A DNA stretch of 64,000 nucleotides, from NCBI GenBank assembly GCA_041398845.1, contig JAWKTZ010000008.1, forward strand, positions 62,001 through 126,000, read 5' to 3'. Each line of letters opens with the position of its first letter. The stretch's first letter is position 1. The translations under genes were made by a program, and so were the position numbers. This DNA comes from Fuerstiella sp041398845 (GTDB lineage: Bacteria > Planctomycetota > Planctomycetia > Planctomycetales > Planctomycetaceae). The notes beneath the pieces are model-generated. The model was not told where the DNA came from and ran no database searches. It worked only from the letters and a program-made list of their open reading frames with translations. Below, piece by piece: positions 46,544 through 55,417 of this stretch.

Positions 46544-49500
46544 CTATTTCCGCTTGAGCCATTCCTGACACCATGTTGTGTAGAAATCTACATTCTGTGA
46601 TCCTCGAAGCTTCAAATCAAAATCAAGGAATTTGTCGGGCGGTACTGATTCAGGAGTGTCATTTTCTGCCCGAAATCTCTGTCCCGCGATGGCTTCCAGG
46701 AATTGAGGAAACCAGACGGGGATCTCACTGGGCGGTGTGGGAACGTGCCACAACAAAGCCTTGCGGCAATTGGCAGAAATAAAAAAGGCCTGACCGTCCG
46801 GAGTCAACTGCGCGTCAAATGGGCTACTTTGAAATCCATCTCCGGCATGAACGGAATGAGATAGTCGAACCGTGAGCGGATGCCCGGTCTCAACGTCCCA
46901 TATTCGCGGACCATGTTGACAGACCGTCAGCAATCGTTGACTGTCTGCTGTGAATGCAACGTGCCGAACTGTTTGACGATGAATCAGCGGACGATTGCAG
47001 GGCTTGCCAGTCGCTGCATCCCAGATCATTGCGGTGCGGTCGCGTGAACCTGTCGCAATGTGGCGTCCATCCGGGCTGAAACCGGCGTCGAGTAATTCGC
47101 CCTGATGCGGAAGTGTGAGCACCTGCTGACCGCTGTTCAGGTCCCATACACGCGCCGAGAAATCGTAAGAAGCGGTCACCAATTGACTGCTGTCAGGACT
47201 GAAGTTGATGCGAGTCACTTCATTCTGATGTCCGGTCAATGACTGCAAGAGTTCGCCCGACCTGGCGTCCCAGACATTGGTGATTCGATTCTCGCCAGCG
47301 CTGGCGACAAGTCGACCATTCGGCGAAAAACCGACGGAATTGATTTCCGCTCCCTGTTGCTGCTCCCAGATCGTCTCGCCTGTTGCCGAATCCCACACGC
47401 GAAGAAATCCATCCGTCGAGCCGGTCGCAAAATCGTTTCCATCCGGCGAAATCTCTGCGGGCTGGAAAGAAGTCGGCAATTGGCGTGGCTCAAACAGCAA
47501 CGTGCCACTCGGAATCGACCAAATCGCCACCTGACCTGATGCCGTGGTTGTGATCAGTCGCCTTGCGTCGGGAGTAAACAGAACTCCCCACGGTCCGCCG
47601 TGGACTTTCAAGGGGCCACAGACGGTTTCGCCGGTGTCTGTCCGCATGACCCAGATCTCGTTCGTATTCGTTCCCAATGCGATTAATGTCCCGTCGCGGC
47701 TCATCGCACATCCGTTGTGTCCATAATGATCTCCGCGCGATCGGTCGTCAGGTTCTCGCACAGGATGAACGCGCCACAACTGAGCAGCCCCGGTTCGTCC
47801 TCCATTCAACGGTATTCCGAATTTGAGATGCGAAATTGTGGTCAGAAAGACTTCCTGCTCATCAATCATTCCGGTTTCTGCGTACTGCACACGGTCTGGA
47901 TGTTTCATTGGTTGCGCATGGAGGTCACCGGTGGTTGAATCCCAGAGCTTCAATGTGGCGTCATCTCCCCAGGTTGCGAGTCGATCCCCCGTTCCCACGA
48001 AGCTGAGTCCATTGACCAGGTAGTCATGCGATAACTCTGAAGTGATGGGAGTTCCGGAGACGGCGCTCAGAATCCGGACCCAGTGATCGAATCCGACAAC
48101 CGCAACCTTTTCTCCATCCGGGCTCAACCGAACCTCTACCATGCGTCCGTTGGGGCTCGCGAACCTGCTGATGATGTCACCACTGGAGGCATCCCGAACT
48201 GTGCAGCGTTCACCATTGACAATCGCGACACGCTTCAGGTCGGCGCTGATGTCGGCGTCTGCCAAAGGAGCTTTGATCAGTAGTTGGCTTTTGCCGGTTG
48301 ACAGATTTCGGACTTCAACCTGAGAATTGTTGCCGGCGCGGATTGCTGTAAAAATGCAGTCACCTCCAGCCACAAACCGAGCTTCGACCACTTCCCCCTC
48401 GATCAGAGTCGGTGACAACTTCAGACTGCCATCAGCCATGTCATAAACAGCGACGGCGCGTGCCGTCCGTGCAAGGAGAAGCTTTCCATCGGGGCTGAAA
48501 TGAACACGGCGGACAGGCTCTTCATGTCCAGTCGGATCACCAACAGGCTGCCCCGTGGCGACGTCCCAGAGACGATGAGTCGCATCTTCAGAACAGGTCG
48601 CCAGCACGCGGCTGTCGGGACTGAATTCGGCCCAGCTCACACTTCCCGTGTGCAGAAGCGGCGGCAACAGGAGATCGCCTGTGGCAGAACTCCAGACGCG
48701 CGCACTTCCATCAATGGATGCCGTTACGATTTTGCTCCCATCAGGACTGAGACGAGCCACATTGAGCTCAGCTCCATCGGGATGTCGGATCGGTGGAAGA
48801 GCCGCCAATGGAAAGCGATGTCGCTCCACAATCGACATGCTCAACATCGCTGCCTTCCAGTCGGCAGGTTGATTACGGATCAGTCTGGCGACCTTCGCCA
48901 GCGCCCTCGACGAGTCATCCACCAGGAGCATGTCATCGATCAAGTCCCACTGCAAATGCTGAACGTTCTCTCTCAGACTCACATTGGCCTGCACCGCTCG
49001 ACGCCACTGAGAAAACGCCGCGCCGCTGCCGACACAGATGGCCATCAGCAGTGCGACAGCCAGTAACGACACACCGGGATGTCTCTGACACCAGCGCCAG
49101 AGGCGTTCCACCTGGCTGATCGGTCGAGCCACAATTGGCTCGCGACGAATAAATCGTTCCAGTTCATCAGCGACGATGCCTGCGGATGGATAACGCCTTT
49201 CAGGTTGTTTTTCCAGACAACGAAGAGCAATCGTGTCCAGGTCACGATGAATGGCAGGATTGAGTTTGCGTGGTGGTGCAGGATCCTGCTGCATGGCCAT
49301 CGTCATCGTTTCGAGGGCATTCGCTCCGACAAATGGAGGACGGCCGGCCAGCAGTTCATACAGAGTGGCTCCGAGTCCATAGACATCGGCAGCGGTTGTC
49401 ACGTCATGCTTGCCGGCGGCCTGCTCGGGAGCCAGATAACCTGGAGTTCCCAGGACGGCGTGCGACAGTGTCAGACCGCTGGTCTCACGCCCCGTCAATT

Positions 49501-50182
49501 TTGCCAGCCCGAAGTCTGTCAAATGGGGCAGACCTTCCTGATCAACCAGAATGTTCGATGGCTTGAGATCGCGATGCAGGACGCCGTGTTGGTGAGCGAA
49601 TTCCAGCGCTCGTGCCACGCGTGAGATCATCTCAGCGATGCATAATTCCTGTTCGCGGACAACTGCGGGCGAGGCGTGTTCGATCACGACAAATTCGTTG
49701 AGACATTCCGCCAGGCTGACGCCGTCGATCAATTCCATACTGAAAAAATGCTGAGTTTCAAATTCACCGATTTCATAGATAGGAACAATGCCCGGGTGGT
49801 GCAGCCTGGCTGCTGCTTCCGCTTCAAGGCGAAACCGCTGCAGAGACTCTCTTGTTGCCAGTTGCCCGGCGAGAATCAATTTCACGGCGACCGTCCGGTT
49901 CAGACTTTTTTGCCACGCACGGTAAACCACGCCCATTCCGCCGCGAGCAATCTCTGAAATCAATTCGTAGTTGCCAAACTTCGGCAGGATTCCCATGCGG
50001 ATGAGCTGCTGGGCGGATTCTTCCGTTTCGGCGGCAAACTCTCCCGACAGACTGCTGACCGCCCGATGCTCGGACGATTCCAGAGCAAGCTCAAGGAGGC
50101 AATATGGACAGCCACCACGTACGGCGTCGCCGGATCGAATGTTGCCGCAGATCGGGCAGTTAGAGATGGCGGATAGGGCCAT
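46544..50182 (-). CDS. Membrane Ser/Thr kinase with N-terminal zinc ribbon and C-terminal WD40 propellers
   Basis: A 1212-residue receptor-like kinase. Cys9, Cys12, Cys25 and Cys28 (CPICG and CPYC) form a small zinc ribbon. The kinase domain (about 72-345) has ARGGMGVVYRA, Lys101, HRDLKPSN (203-210) and DFG (223-225). One transmembrane helix is near 373-392 (SLLAVALLMAICVGSGAAF). The remaining 800 residues are WD40 repeats (LSPDGSKIVTASIDGSARVW, FSPDSSQLVTASYDFSARVW, FSPDGRHIATGSRDRTAMIWD), about 13-14 blades or two propellers. The gene is divergent from an ECF sigma factor gene 395 bases away. This pairing suggests that the kinase acts on the sigma factor, as proposed for planctomycete ECF-STK groups. 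Confidence 0.92.
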   Translation of the reverse strand: MALSAISNCPICGNIRSGDAVRGGCPYCLLELALESSEHRAVSSLSGEFAAETEESAQQLIRMGILPKFGNYELISEIARGGMGVVYRAWQKSLNRTVAVKLILAGQLATRESLQRFRLEAEAAARLHHPGIVPIYEIGEFETQHFFSMELIDGVSLAECLNEFVVIEHASPAVVREQELCIAEMISRVARALEFAHQHGVLHRDLKPSNILVDQEGLPHLTDFGLAKLTGRETSGLTLSHAVLGTPGYLAPEQAAGKHDVTTAADVYGLGATLYELLAGRPPFVGANALETMTMAMQQDPAPPRKLNPAIHRDLDTIALRCLEKQPERRYPSAGIVADELERFIRREPIVARPISQVERLWRWCQRHPGVSLLAVALLMAICVGSGAAFSQWRRAVQANVSLRENVQHLQWDLIDDMLLVDDSSRALAKVARLIRNQPADWKAAMLSMSIVERHRFPLAALPPIRHPDGAELNVARLSPDGSKIVTASIDGSARVWSSATGDLLLPPLLHTGSVSWAEFSPDSRVLATCSEDATHRLWDVATGQPVGDPTGHEEPVRRVHFSPDGKLLLARTARAVAVYDMADGSLKLSPTLIEGEVVEARFVAGGDCIFTAIRAGNNSQVEVRNLSTGKSQLLIKAPLADADISADLKRVAIVNGERCTVRDASSGDIISRFASPNGRMVEVRLSPDGEKVAVVGFDHWVRILSAVSGTPITSELSHDYLVNGLSFVGTGDRLATWGDDATLKLWDSTTGDLHAQPMKHPDRVQYAETGMIDEQEVFLTTISHLKFGIPLNGGRTGAAQLWRVHPVREPDDRSRGDHYGHNGCAMSRDGTLIALGTNTNEIWVMRTDTGETVCGPLKVHGGPWGVLFTPDARRLITTTASGQVAIWSIPSGTLLFEPRQLPTSFQPAEISPDGNDFATGSTDGFLRVWDSATGETIWEQQQGAEINSVGFSPNGRLVASAGENRITNVWDARSGELLQSLTGHQNEVTRINFSPDSSQLVTASYDFSARVWDLNSGQQVLTLPHQGELLDAGFSPDGRHIATGSRDRTAMIWDAATGKPCNRPLIHRQTVRHVAFTADSQRLLTVCQHGPRIWDVETGHPLTVRLSHSVHAGDGFQSSPFDAQLTPDGQAFFISANCRKALLWHVPTPPSEIPVWFPQFLEAIAGQRFRAENDTPESVPPDKFLDFDLKLRGSQNVDFYTTWCQEWLKRK

Positions 50183-50577
50183 GGAATATCATCGTTGCGT
50201 TCTGAAGACTGCAGGGTAAACTGACTCGTGACAATGAACACGGCGATTGGTGGGAATGTTTTTTCGTGGCTGCGTGATGAGCCGACTCAGGGAACGAGAC
50301 CGTTTTGAGATATGGGTTCGACAGCCTGGCCTGTCCGATTTCCGATGGACAGCGTTCATCACAGGGGCAGGCCGAAACGGTTTCGGGAGGCTCCTTCAGT
50401 TTCAACACGATTTCTGTTCGAACGTAACGAGTGTTTTCAGGAAATGGCAGTCTTTTCTGGTTTTGTCAATGTATTTGAATCCGAACCGACCTCATTCCGC
50501 ATCTGCGGCACCGCGTTGGTATCACCTTCGATCCTCGGTTGGAACATCAACATCTCTATCGATGCGTGAACTGGATT
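50183..50577. promoter_or_regulatory. Divergent promoter region between kinase and ECF sigma genes
   Basis: This 395-base gap separates the starts of two divergent genes, so it must carry both promoters. No coding sequence is credible here. No sigma-70 -35/-10 pair or strong inverted repeat could be assigned with confidence. If the ECF factor is autoregulated, its recognition site should lie here. Confidence 0.5.
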
Positions 50578-51330
50578 ATGTTGGAACCGGATAACAATGG
50601 TGGACATCCGCGACGTGAGGCTCGCTTTGCTTCGACTCAATGGAGTGTCGTTCTGCGAGCGGGCGGTGAGACGGACGAGTCTCGCCATGCACTCAGTCAG
50701 TTAATCCAGACGTATTGGTATCCGATCTACTCCTTTTCACGCCGAAGCGGAAACAATCATCACGACGCGATGGACCTGACTCAGGGGTTTTTCTCGCATC
50801 TGCTCAATGGTTCGGGGCTGGCAAATGTGTCGCCGTTACACGGTCGCTTCCGTTCGTTTCTGATCGCATCATTCCGGAATTACAAATCCAACGAGCGGCG
50901 TGCGAGCGAAGCTCAACGTCGTGGCGGTGCGGTCCAGCACTTTTCGTTGAACTCACCCGAGGCAGAATTGCGTTTCGACAATGAGCCGGTTGAAGAGGGA
51001 ACACCGGAATCGATTTTCGAACGCCGCTGGGCCGAATCGCTGCTCGCGTGGGTGCTCGAACGCCTGGCTCAGGAATACCGTGAGGCTGACAAGTCCGAAC
51101 TGTTCCGGTTGCTCGAACCGCATCTGACATTCAGTGACGACGCCATTCCACGATCAGACATCAGCAGTCAGCTCAACCTCAGTGTGGCCGCCATCGCGAT
51201 GTCGATCCACCGCATGCGTCGCCGGTATGCCGAAATCCTTCGCGACGAAGTCAGCGCGACAGTTGCCGGCCCCGATGATGTCGACGACGAGATCCGGACC
51301 CTGATGTCCGTGGTGAAGGCAACCAGGTAA
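50578..51330 (+). CDS. ECF-type RNA polymerase sigma factor (planctomycete type)
   Basis: A 250-residue sigma factor of the ECF class. Region 2 begins with FASTQWSVVLRAG and QLIQTYWYPIYSFSRRSG and includes DAMDLTQGFFSHLL, the -10-recognition helix. FRSFLIASFRNYKSNERR completes region 2. Region 4 is at the end, with LSVAAIAMSIHRMRRRYAEILRDEV as the -35-binding helix-turn-helix. The linker between regions 2 and 4 is longer than in typical ECF factors, as in planctomycete groups. The ATG at 50578 (MLEPDNN) is chosen over the TTG at 50539. No anti-sigma factor gene is adjacent; the divergent kinase gene takes that place. Confidence 0.87.
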   Translation: MLEPDNNGGHPRREARFASTQWSVVLRAGGETDESRHALSQLIQTYWYPIYSFSRRSGNNHHDAMDLTQGFFSHLLNGSGLANVSPLHGRFRSFLIASFRNYKSNERRASEAQRRGGAVQHFSLNSPEAELRFDNEPVEEGTPESIFERRWAESLLAWVLERLAQEYREADKSELFRLLEPHLTFSDDAIPRSDISSQLNLSVAAIAMSIHRMRRRYAEILRDEVSATVAGPDDVDDEIRTLMSVVKATR

Positions 51331-51430
51331 GCAACGCGCCGGTGTCCGGTGTGACTCGGGCGGCGCGCGAATTCATGGTTCCGGAAGACCGTTTTGGGTG
51401 CTGATTGAACTACTGACGAGAATTCGGATT

Positions 51431-51451
51431 CCTGCGGTCGAGAACCGCAGG
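51431..51451. other. Short hairpin downstream of the ECF sigma gene
   Basis: A perfect 8-bp inverted repeat, CCTGCGGT / ACCGCAGG with a five-base loop, lies 101 bases after the sigma-factor stop and 152 before nqrA. No T-run follows, so it is a weak candidate for a Rho-independent terminator. It could mark the 3' end of the sigma transcript or a regulatory site for nqrA. Confidence 0.35.
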
Positions 51452-51602
51452 TCGCACGGTGTCCCCAGATTCACAGGTGGGGCAAAAGCCTTCCAAAAGA
51501 TTGTGCGCTGACTAAGATACCGCCGTCCTGCACACATCTGCCCACTCTCGGCTGTTGTCTTCCGTCGCCCCGGGCGCTGAACTTCTGGATTGAACCGGTC
51601 GC

Positions 51603-52949
51603 ATGCACCGCATCACTAAAGGACTTGATATTCCCATCACTGGCGAGCCCGTTCAGGCTGTCGTCGAAAGTCCTCGGGTATCCCGGGTGGCGTTAGTCGC
51701 GTCAGATTATGTCGGAATGAAGCCGACGATGCTGGTCGGACCAGGCGATGTTGTCAAACAGGGGCAACCGGTCTTTACAGACAAGAAGACAGCGGGAGTC
51801 ACGTTTACGGCACCTGCGGCGGGAAGAGTTCTGGAAGTGAATCGGGGGGCTCGCCGAGCGTTTCAGTCACTGGTGATTGAAGTCGAGGGCGATGACGCGA
51901 TTCGTTTTGACGCGCTGGCGAGCGGCAACTTCGATGCCGTGACTCGCGAGGCCATGACGACCTTACTGGCCGAAAGCGGCATGTGGACCGCTTTTCGGAC
52001 TCGTCCGTACAGCAAGGTGCCCGCAGTCGGCACCGTGCCACATTCGATCTTTGTTCAGGCCATGGATACCAATCCACTGGCCGCCGATGTGGCTCCGCTG
52101 ATTCGCGAGCGAGAGCGCGATTTTCGATTCGGACTGGCCGCGTTGACAAAACTGACAGACGGTCACGTCTATCTGTGCCGCCGACCGGCTCAGATGCTTC
52201 CCGGTGAGGATCATGCTCAGGTCAGCGTTGAGGAGTTTGAAGGCCCCCATCCGGCCGGTCTGCCAGGCACACACATTCATCTGCTTGCTCCGGTCGGTTT
52301 GAAGCGAACGGTCTGGACGATCAATTATCAGGATGTTATGGCGATTGGGCATCTGGTGACCACCGGCCTGCTGGATACAAGTCGAGTCATTTCCGTGGCT
52401 GGCCCGGCCGTTAACAGTCCACAACTGTTCCGAACTCAGATTGGTGCATGCATTTCACAGCTCACGCAGGGTCTGCTGGCAGAAGGGAATGTGCGTGTGG
52501 TCAGCGGCAGCCTGCTGAATGGTCGCCGAGTTGCCGGCCCCGAAGGCGATTATCTGGGGCGGTATCACCTGCAGGTGTCGGCGGTGCTGGAAGGCAACGA
52601 ACGAGAATTTCTGGGTTGGGTGTCGCCGGGGAGCAATCGGTTTTCGGTACGAAACGTGTTTTCATCCGCACTGAATTCCGCAAAGAGGTTTGCTCTGACC
52701 ACCAGCACCGGTGGCAGTAAGCGAGCGATGGTGCCGATTGGCATGTACGAACAGGTGATGCCGCTGGACATTCTGCCCACGTTTCTTCTGCGATCACTGA
52801 TTGTCGGAGACACTGAACAGGCTCAGGCACTGGGCTGTCTGGAACTGGATGAAGAAGATCTGGCCCTGTGTACCTTTGTTTGTCCGGGCAAATACGAATA
52901 CGGTCCGATTCTTCGAGAGCGACTGAATCAGATTGAAAAAGAGGGGTGA
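51603..52949 (+). CDS. nqrA: Na+-translocating NADH:quinone reductase subunit A
   Basis: A 448-residue subunit of the Na+-NQR, which oxidises NADH, reduces ubiquinone and exports Na+. NqrA is the peripheral cytoplasmic quinone-linked subunit. The N-terminus GLDIPITGEPVQAV is the family start. Conserved blocks are VVKQGQPVFTDKKTAGVTFTAPAAG, HLLAPVGLKRTVWTINYQDV, GPAVNSPQLFRTQIG, SGSLLNGRRVAGPEGDYLGRY and the C-terminal FVCPGKYEYGPILRERLN. No cofactor-binding Cys motif is expected in NqrA. The remaining nqr genes follow, but only after an atypical gap of 346 bases containing a palindromic element. Confidence 0.95.
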   Translation: MHRITKGLDIPITGEPVQAVVESPRVSRVALVASDYVGMKPTMLVGPGDVVKQGQPVFTDKKTAGVTFTAPAAGRVLEVNRGARRAFQSLVIEVEGDDAIRFDALASGNFDAVTREAMTTLLAESGMWTAFRTRPYSKVPAVGTVPHSIFVQAMDTNPLAADVAPLIRERERDFRFGLAALTKLTDGHVYLCRRPAQMLPGEDHAQVSVEEFEGPHPAGLPGTHIHLLAPVGLKRTVWTINYQDVMAIGHLVTTGLLDTSRVISVAGPAVNSPQLFRTQIGACISQLTQGLLAEGNVRVVSGSLLNGRRVAGPEGDYLGRYHLQVSAVLEGNEREFLGWVSPGSNRFSVRNVFSSALNSAKRFALTTSTGGSKRAMVPIGMYEQVMPLDILPTFLLRSLIVGDTEQAQALGCLELDEEDLALCTFVCPGKYEYGPILRERLNQIEKEG

Positions 52950-53295
52950 CGGAATGTCGCTCGGTTTCGGAGAATCGTGCCATTTCGCTCGCCCATCAGG
53001 GCAGCGGGCTCACGGCGTTAGAGGCTATCTGAAAAGGGGTCTGCCCCTTTGGAGGGCGGTCAAATTGCAGTCATTTCGGCTGCCCGGAGAGGGTCAGCCC
53101 CCTTTTTCAGATAGCCGCTAGACCGCAGGTTGGCAGGAACGTTTCCAGTGACCGTTGTGCGAAAAACGTTTGAGGCCGTTCCGGCACCGCATCGCCCCTG
53201 GCATGCGGCATAAGAATTTAGACAGTTCAAAGGCTTGACTCAAAGAGGTCAGGCTACATCAGCAAGCCCCCTCAACGAGGGTCGGATCAATCCGA
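52950..53295. other. Unusually long nqrA-nqrB gap
   Basis: 346 bases separate nqrA and nqrB, whereas the other nqr genes overlap or lie within about 70 bases. The gap contains the palindromic element at 53023-53116. After the element, 53117-53295 has a possible -35-like TTGACT at 53235-53240 but no good -10 at normal distance. No coding frame is credible. Confidence 0.6.
53023..53116. repeat. 94-bp palindromic element (MITE/REP-like) between nqrA and nqrB
   Basis: The left arm starts GGCTATCTGAAAAGGGG and the right arm, read in reverse complement, starts GGCTATCTGAAAAAGGGGGC. The arms pair over about 25 bases with one insertion and a few mismatches, around a 35-45 base centre. The bases next to the arms, GTTAGA on the left and GCTAGA on the right, are nearly identical and may be a target duplication, or may be part of a longer inverted repeat. 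The GGGGTCTGCCCC/GGGTCAGCCCC core resembles dispersed palindromic elements of other bacteria. Transcribed, it would form a strong hairpin. No transposase is encoded. Confidence 0.65.
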
Positions 53296-54573
53296 ATGAA
53301 ATTTCTGAGAAACACGCTAGATCGGCTGGAGCCGCTGTTCCACAAGGGTGGAAAGCTGGAACGGTTGTATCCGATCTACGAAGCGATTGATACGTTTCTG
53401 TACACGCCGGGCGAAGTGACGAAGAATGCGTCGCACGTTCGCGACGGCATGGACCTGAAGCGCATGATGATCTTTGTCGTCATTGCTCTTACACCGTGCA
53501 TTCTGATGGCGTGCTACAACACGGGAGCACAGACTCACATTGTGGCTCAACGAGCTGTCGAAGCGGGTGTCAGCCCTGAGCAGGTGGTGACGGACCTTGG
53601 CTGGCGTGCGTCCATTGTGAGGGATTTTGGCTGGAGCCCTGCCGATGGTGGCAGCCTGCTGACCAACTTTCTGCACGGAGCTTTGTACTTCGTGCCCGTG
53701 TTTCTGGTGACCAATATTGTCGGCGGGACATGGGAAGTGATCTTCGGCTGTGTCCGTAAGCACGACATCAATGAAGGATTTCTGGTGACGGGGATGCTGT
53801 TCCCATTAACTCTGCCCGCCACCATTCCGCTGTGGCAGGTGGCTCTGGGAATCAGTTTCGGAGTTGTCATCGGGAAGGAAGTGTTCGGTGGAACCGGCAA
53901 GAATTTCCTGAACCCCGCGCTGACAGCTCGAGCGTTTCTGTACTTTGCCTATCCGATTCAGATCACGGGAGCCACTGTCTGGGCCGGCATGGTGGACGGC
54001 ATCACCTGTCCGACACTGCTGACCACGATGGGCAGCGTCGAGGTGGCGGAACCGGGTGGAGCCACCTTTCAGAATGTGTTGGCCAACGAACTGCATGGTT
54101 TGACTCTCACGCAGGCCTTTCTGGGCAACATCCCCGGGTCCATGGGAGAAACATCGACTCTGGCATGTTTGCTGGGAGCCATTTTTCTGATCATCACGGG
54201 CGTTGGTTCGTGGCGAATCATGGCGGGTGTGCTCATTGGATCGATGGGGCTGGCGACCATTTTTCACGGTGTGGAAACACCGACCAACGCGATGTATCAG
54301 ATTTCGCCGCTGTGGCATTTGTGTACTGGCGGCCTGGCCTTTGGACTGGTCTTTATGGCCACAGATCCCGTGTCGGCCGCGATGACAAATACCGGCCGCT
54401 GGGTCTACGGAATTCTGATCGGAATGATGGCGTTGACAGTGCGAGTTTTGAATCCCGCCTTTCCGGAAGGCATTATGCTGGCCATTCTGCTGGGCAACGT
54501 GTTTGCTCCAGTGATCGATTTCGTGGTTGTACAGCAGAACATCAAGCGGAGGCTGAAACGCAATGAAGCCTGA
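53296..54573 (+). CDS. nqrB: Na+-translocating NADH:quinone reductase subunit B
   Basis: A 425-residue integral membrane subunit that carries covalent FMN and riboflavin and takes part in Na+ transport. About ten transmembrane helices can be traced (MIFVVIALTPCILMACYN, LYFVPVFLVTNIVGG, LPATIPLWQVALGISFGVVIG, LACLLGAIFLIITGVGSW). GKEVFGGTGKNFLNPALTARAFLYFAYP is the most conserved block. The FMN site is normally DxxSGAT; here the corresponding segment reads Asp234-G-I-T-C-P-Thr240, keeping Asp and Thr but not SGA. The stop overlaps nqrC by 11 bases. Length is slightly above the usual 410-415. Confidence 0.95.
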   Translation: MKFLRNTLDRLEPLFHKGGKLERLYPIYEAIDTFLYTPGEVTKNASHVRDGMDLKRMMIFVVIALTPCILMACYNTGAQTHIVAQRAVEAGVSPEQVVTDLGWRASIVRDFGWSPADGGSLLTNFLHGALYFVPVFLVTNIVGGTWEVIFGCVRKHDINEGFLVTGMLFPLTLPATIPLWQVALGISFGVVIGKEVFGGTGKNFLNPALTARAFLYFAYPIQITGATVWAGMVDGITCPTLLTTMGSVEVAEPGGATFQNVLANELHGLTLTQAFLGNIPGSMGETSTLACLLGAIFLIITGVGSWRIMAGVLIGSMGLATIFHGVETPTNAMYQISPLWHLCTGGLAFGLVFMATDPVSAAMTNTGRWVYGILIGMMALTVRVLNPAFPEGIMLAILLGNVFAPVIDFVVVQQNIKRRLKRNEA

Positions 54574-55366
54574 AACCAAACGCACGTTCAAAGTGGCCAT
54601 TCAACTGTGCCTTGTCTGTTCCGTAGTTGTCAGCGCGCTGGCAGTTGGACTGAAGCCGATTCAGGAAGAACAGAAAGAGGCTTTTCGTCAGCAGAGCATT
54701 CTTTCGGCAGCCGGATTGTGGGAAGACGGAGCGGATGCGGGTCAATTGTATGAAGAGCATATCGGTGTCATCGGACTGGATCTCGAAGACGACAAGCCCG
54801 AAGACGATGATCTGAAATCGCCGAAATTCGATCTGGCCAAAGCTCTGCAGAACCCCGAATGGCACCACGAGCTGCCCCCATCAGAAGATGTGGCCGGGCT
54901 GAAAGAGGTTGAGAACTATTCGGTCATTTACCAGGTCCCGAAAGAAGGGCGACCTCAGAAAATCATTCTGCCGATTCGTGGCAAGGGACTGTGGTCGACG
55001 CTGTACGGGTTCATCACTTTGGATGTGAGCCGGATCCAGGACGGGCCCGAGCACGTCAAAGTTGCCGGACTGACCTATTACAAACACGGCGAAACGCCTG
55101 GTCTGGGTGGAGAAGTCGATAATGATTTGTGGAAGGCCAAGTGGCCGGACAAACTTGTGTTTGATGAACACTGGGATGTGAAAGTCAAAGTCGCCAAGAA
55201 CGCCGCCGGAGACTATCAGGTGGATGCCCTGTCCGGAGCCACGCTGACGTCCAATGGTGTTTCGAATATGCTGAAATTCTGGCTGGGAGACGACGGCTTC
55301 GGTCCGTATCTGCAGAGGCTGGCCCAAAATTCCACGGCGGCGGTCAACCGGCCTGCGACGTTTTAA
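54563..55366 (+). CDS. nqrC: Na+-translocating NADH:quinone reductase subunit C
   Basis: A 267-residue subunit with one N-terminal transmembrane helix (VAIQLCLVCSVVVSALAVGL) and a periplasmic flavin domain. The ApbE flavinylation motif is canonical, D221-A-L-S-G-A-T227, so FMN is expected on Thr227. Other family blocks are RGKGLWSTLYGFITLD and TYYKHGETPGLGGEVDN. The start lies inside the nqrB end, indicating coupling, and nqrD follows after 51 bases. No apbE gene for flavin attachment is in the window. Confidence 0.95.
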   Translation: MKPETKRTFKVAIQLCLVCSVVVSALAVGLKPIQEEQKEAFRQQSILSAAGLWEDGADAGQLYEEHIGVIGLDLEDDKPEDDDLKSPKFDLAKALQNPEWHHELPPSEDVAGLKEVENYSVIYQVPKEGRPQKIILPIRGKGLWSTLYGFITLDVSRIQDGPEHVKVAGLTYYKHGETPGLGGEVDNDLWKAKWPDKLVFDEHWDVKVKVAKNAAGDYQVDALSGATLTSNGVSNMLKFWLGDDGFGPYLQRLAQNSTAAVNRPATF

Positions 55367-55417
55367 GAGACCTGGCAAAAGCCGGACAGGCACCCTTGCA
55401 AGTCACGAGAAATCAAT

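Noticed and set aside
51431..51451. Rho-independent terminator after the ECF sigma gene
   Set aside because: The stem is perfect but not followed by a T-run, so it is recorded only as a hairpin.
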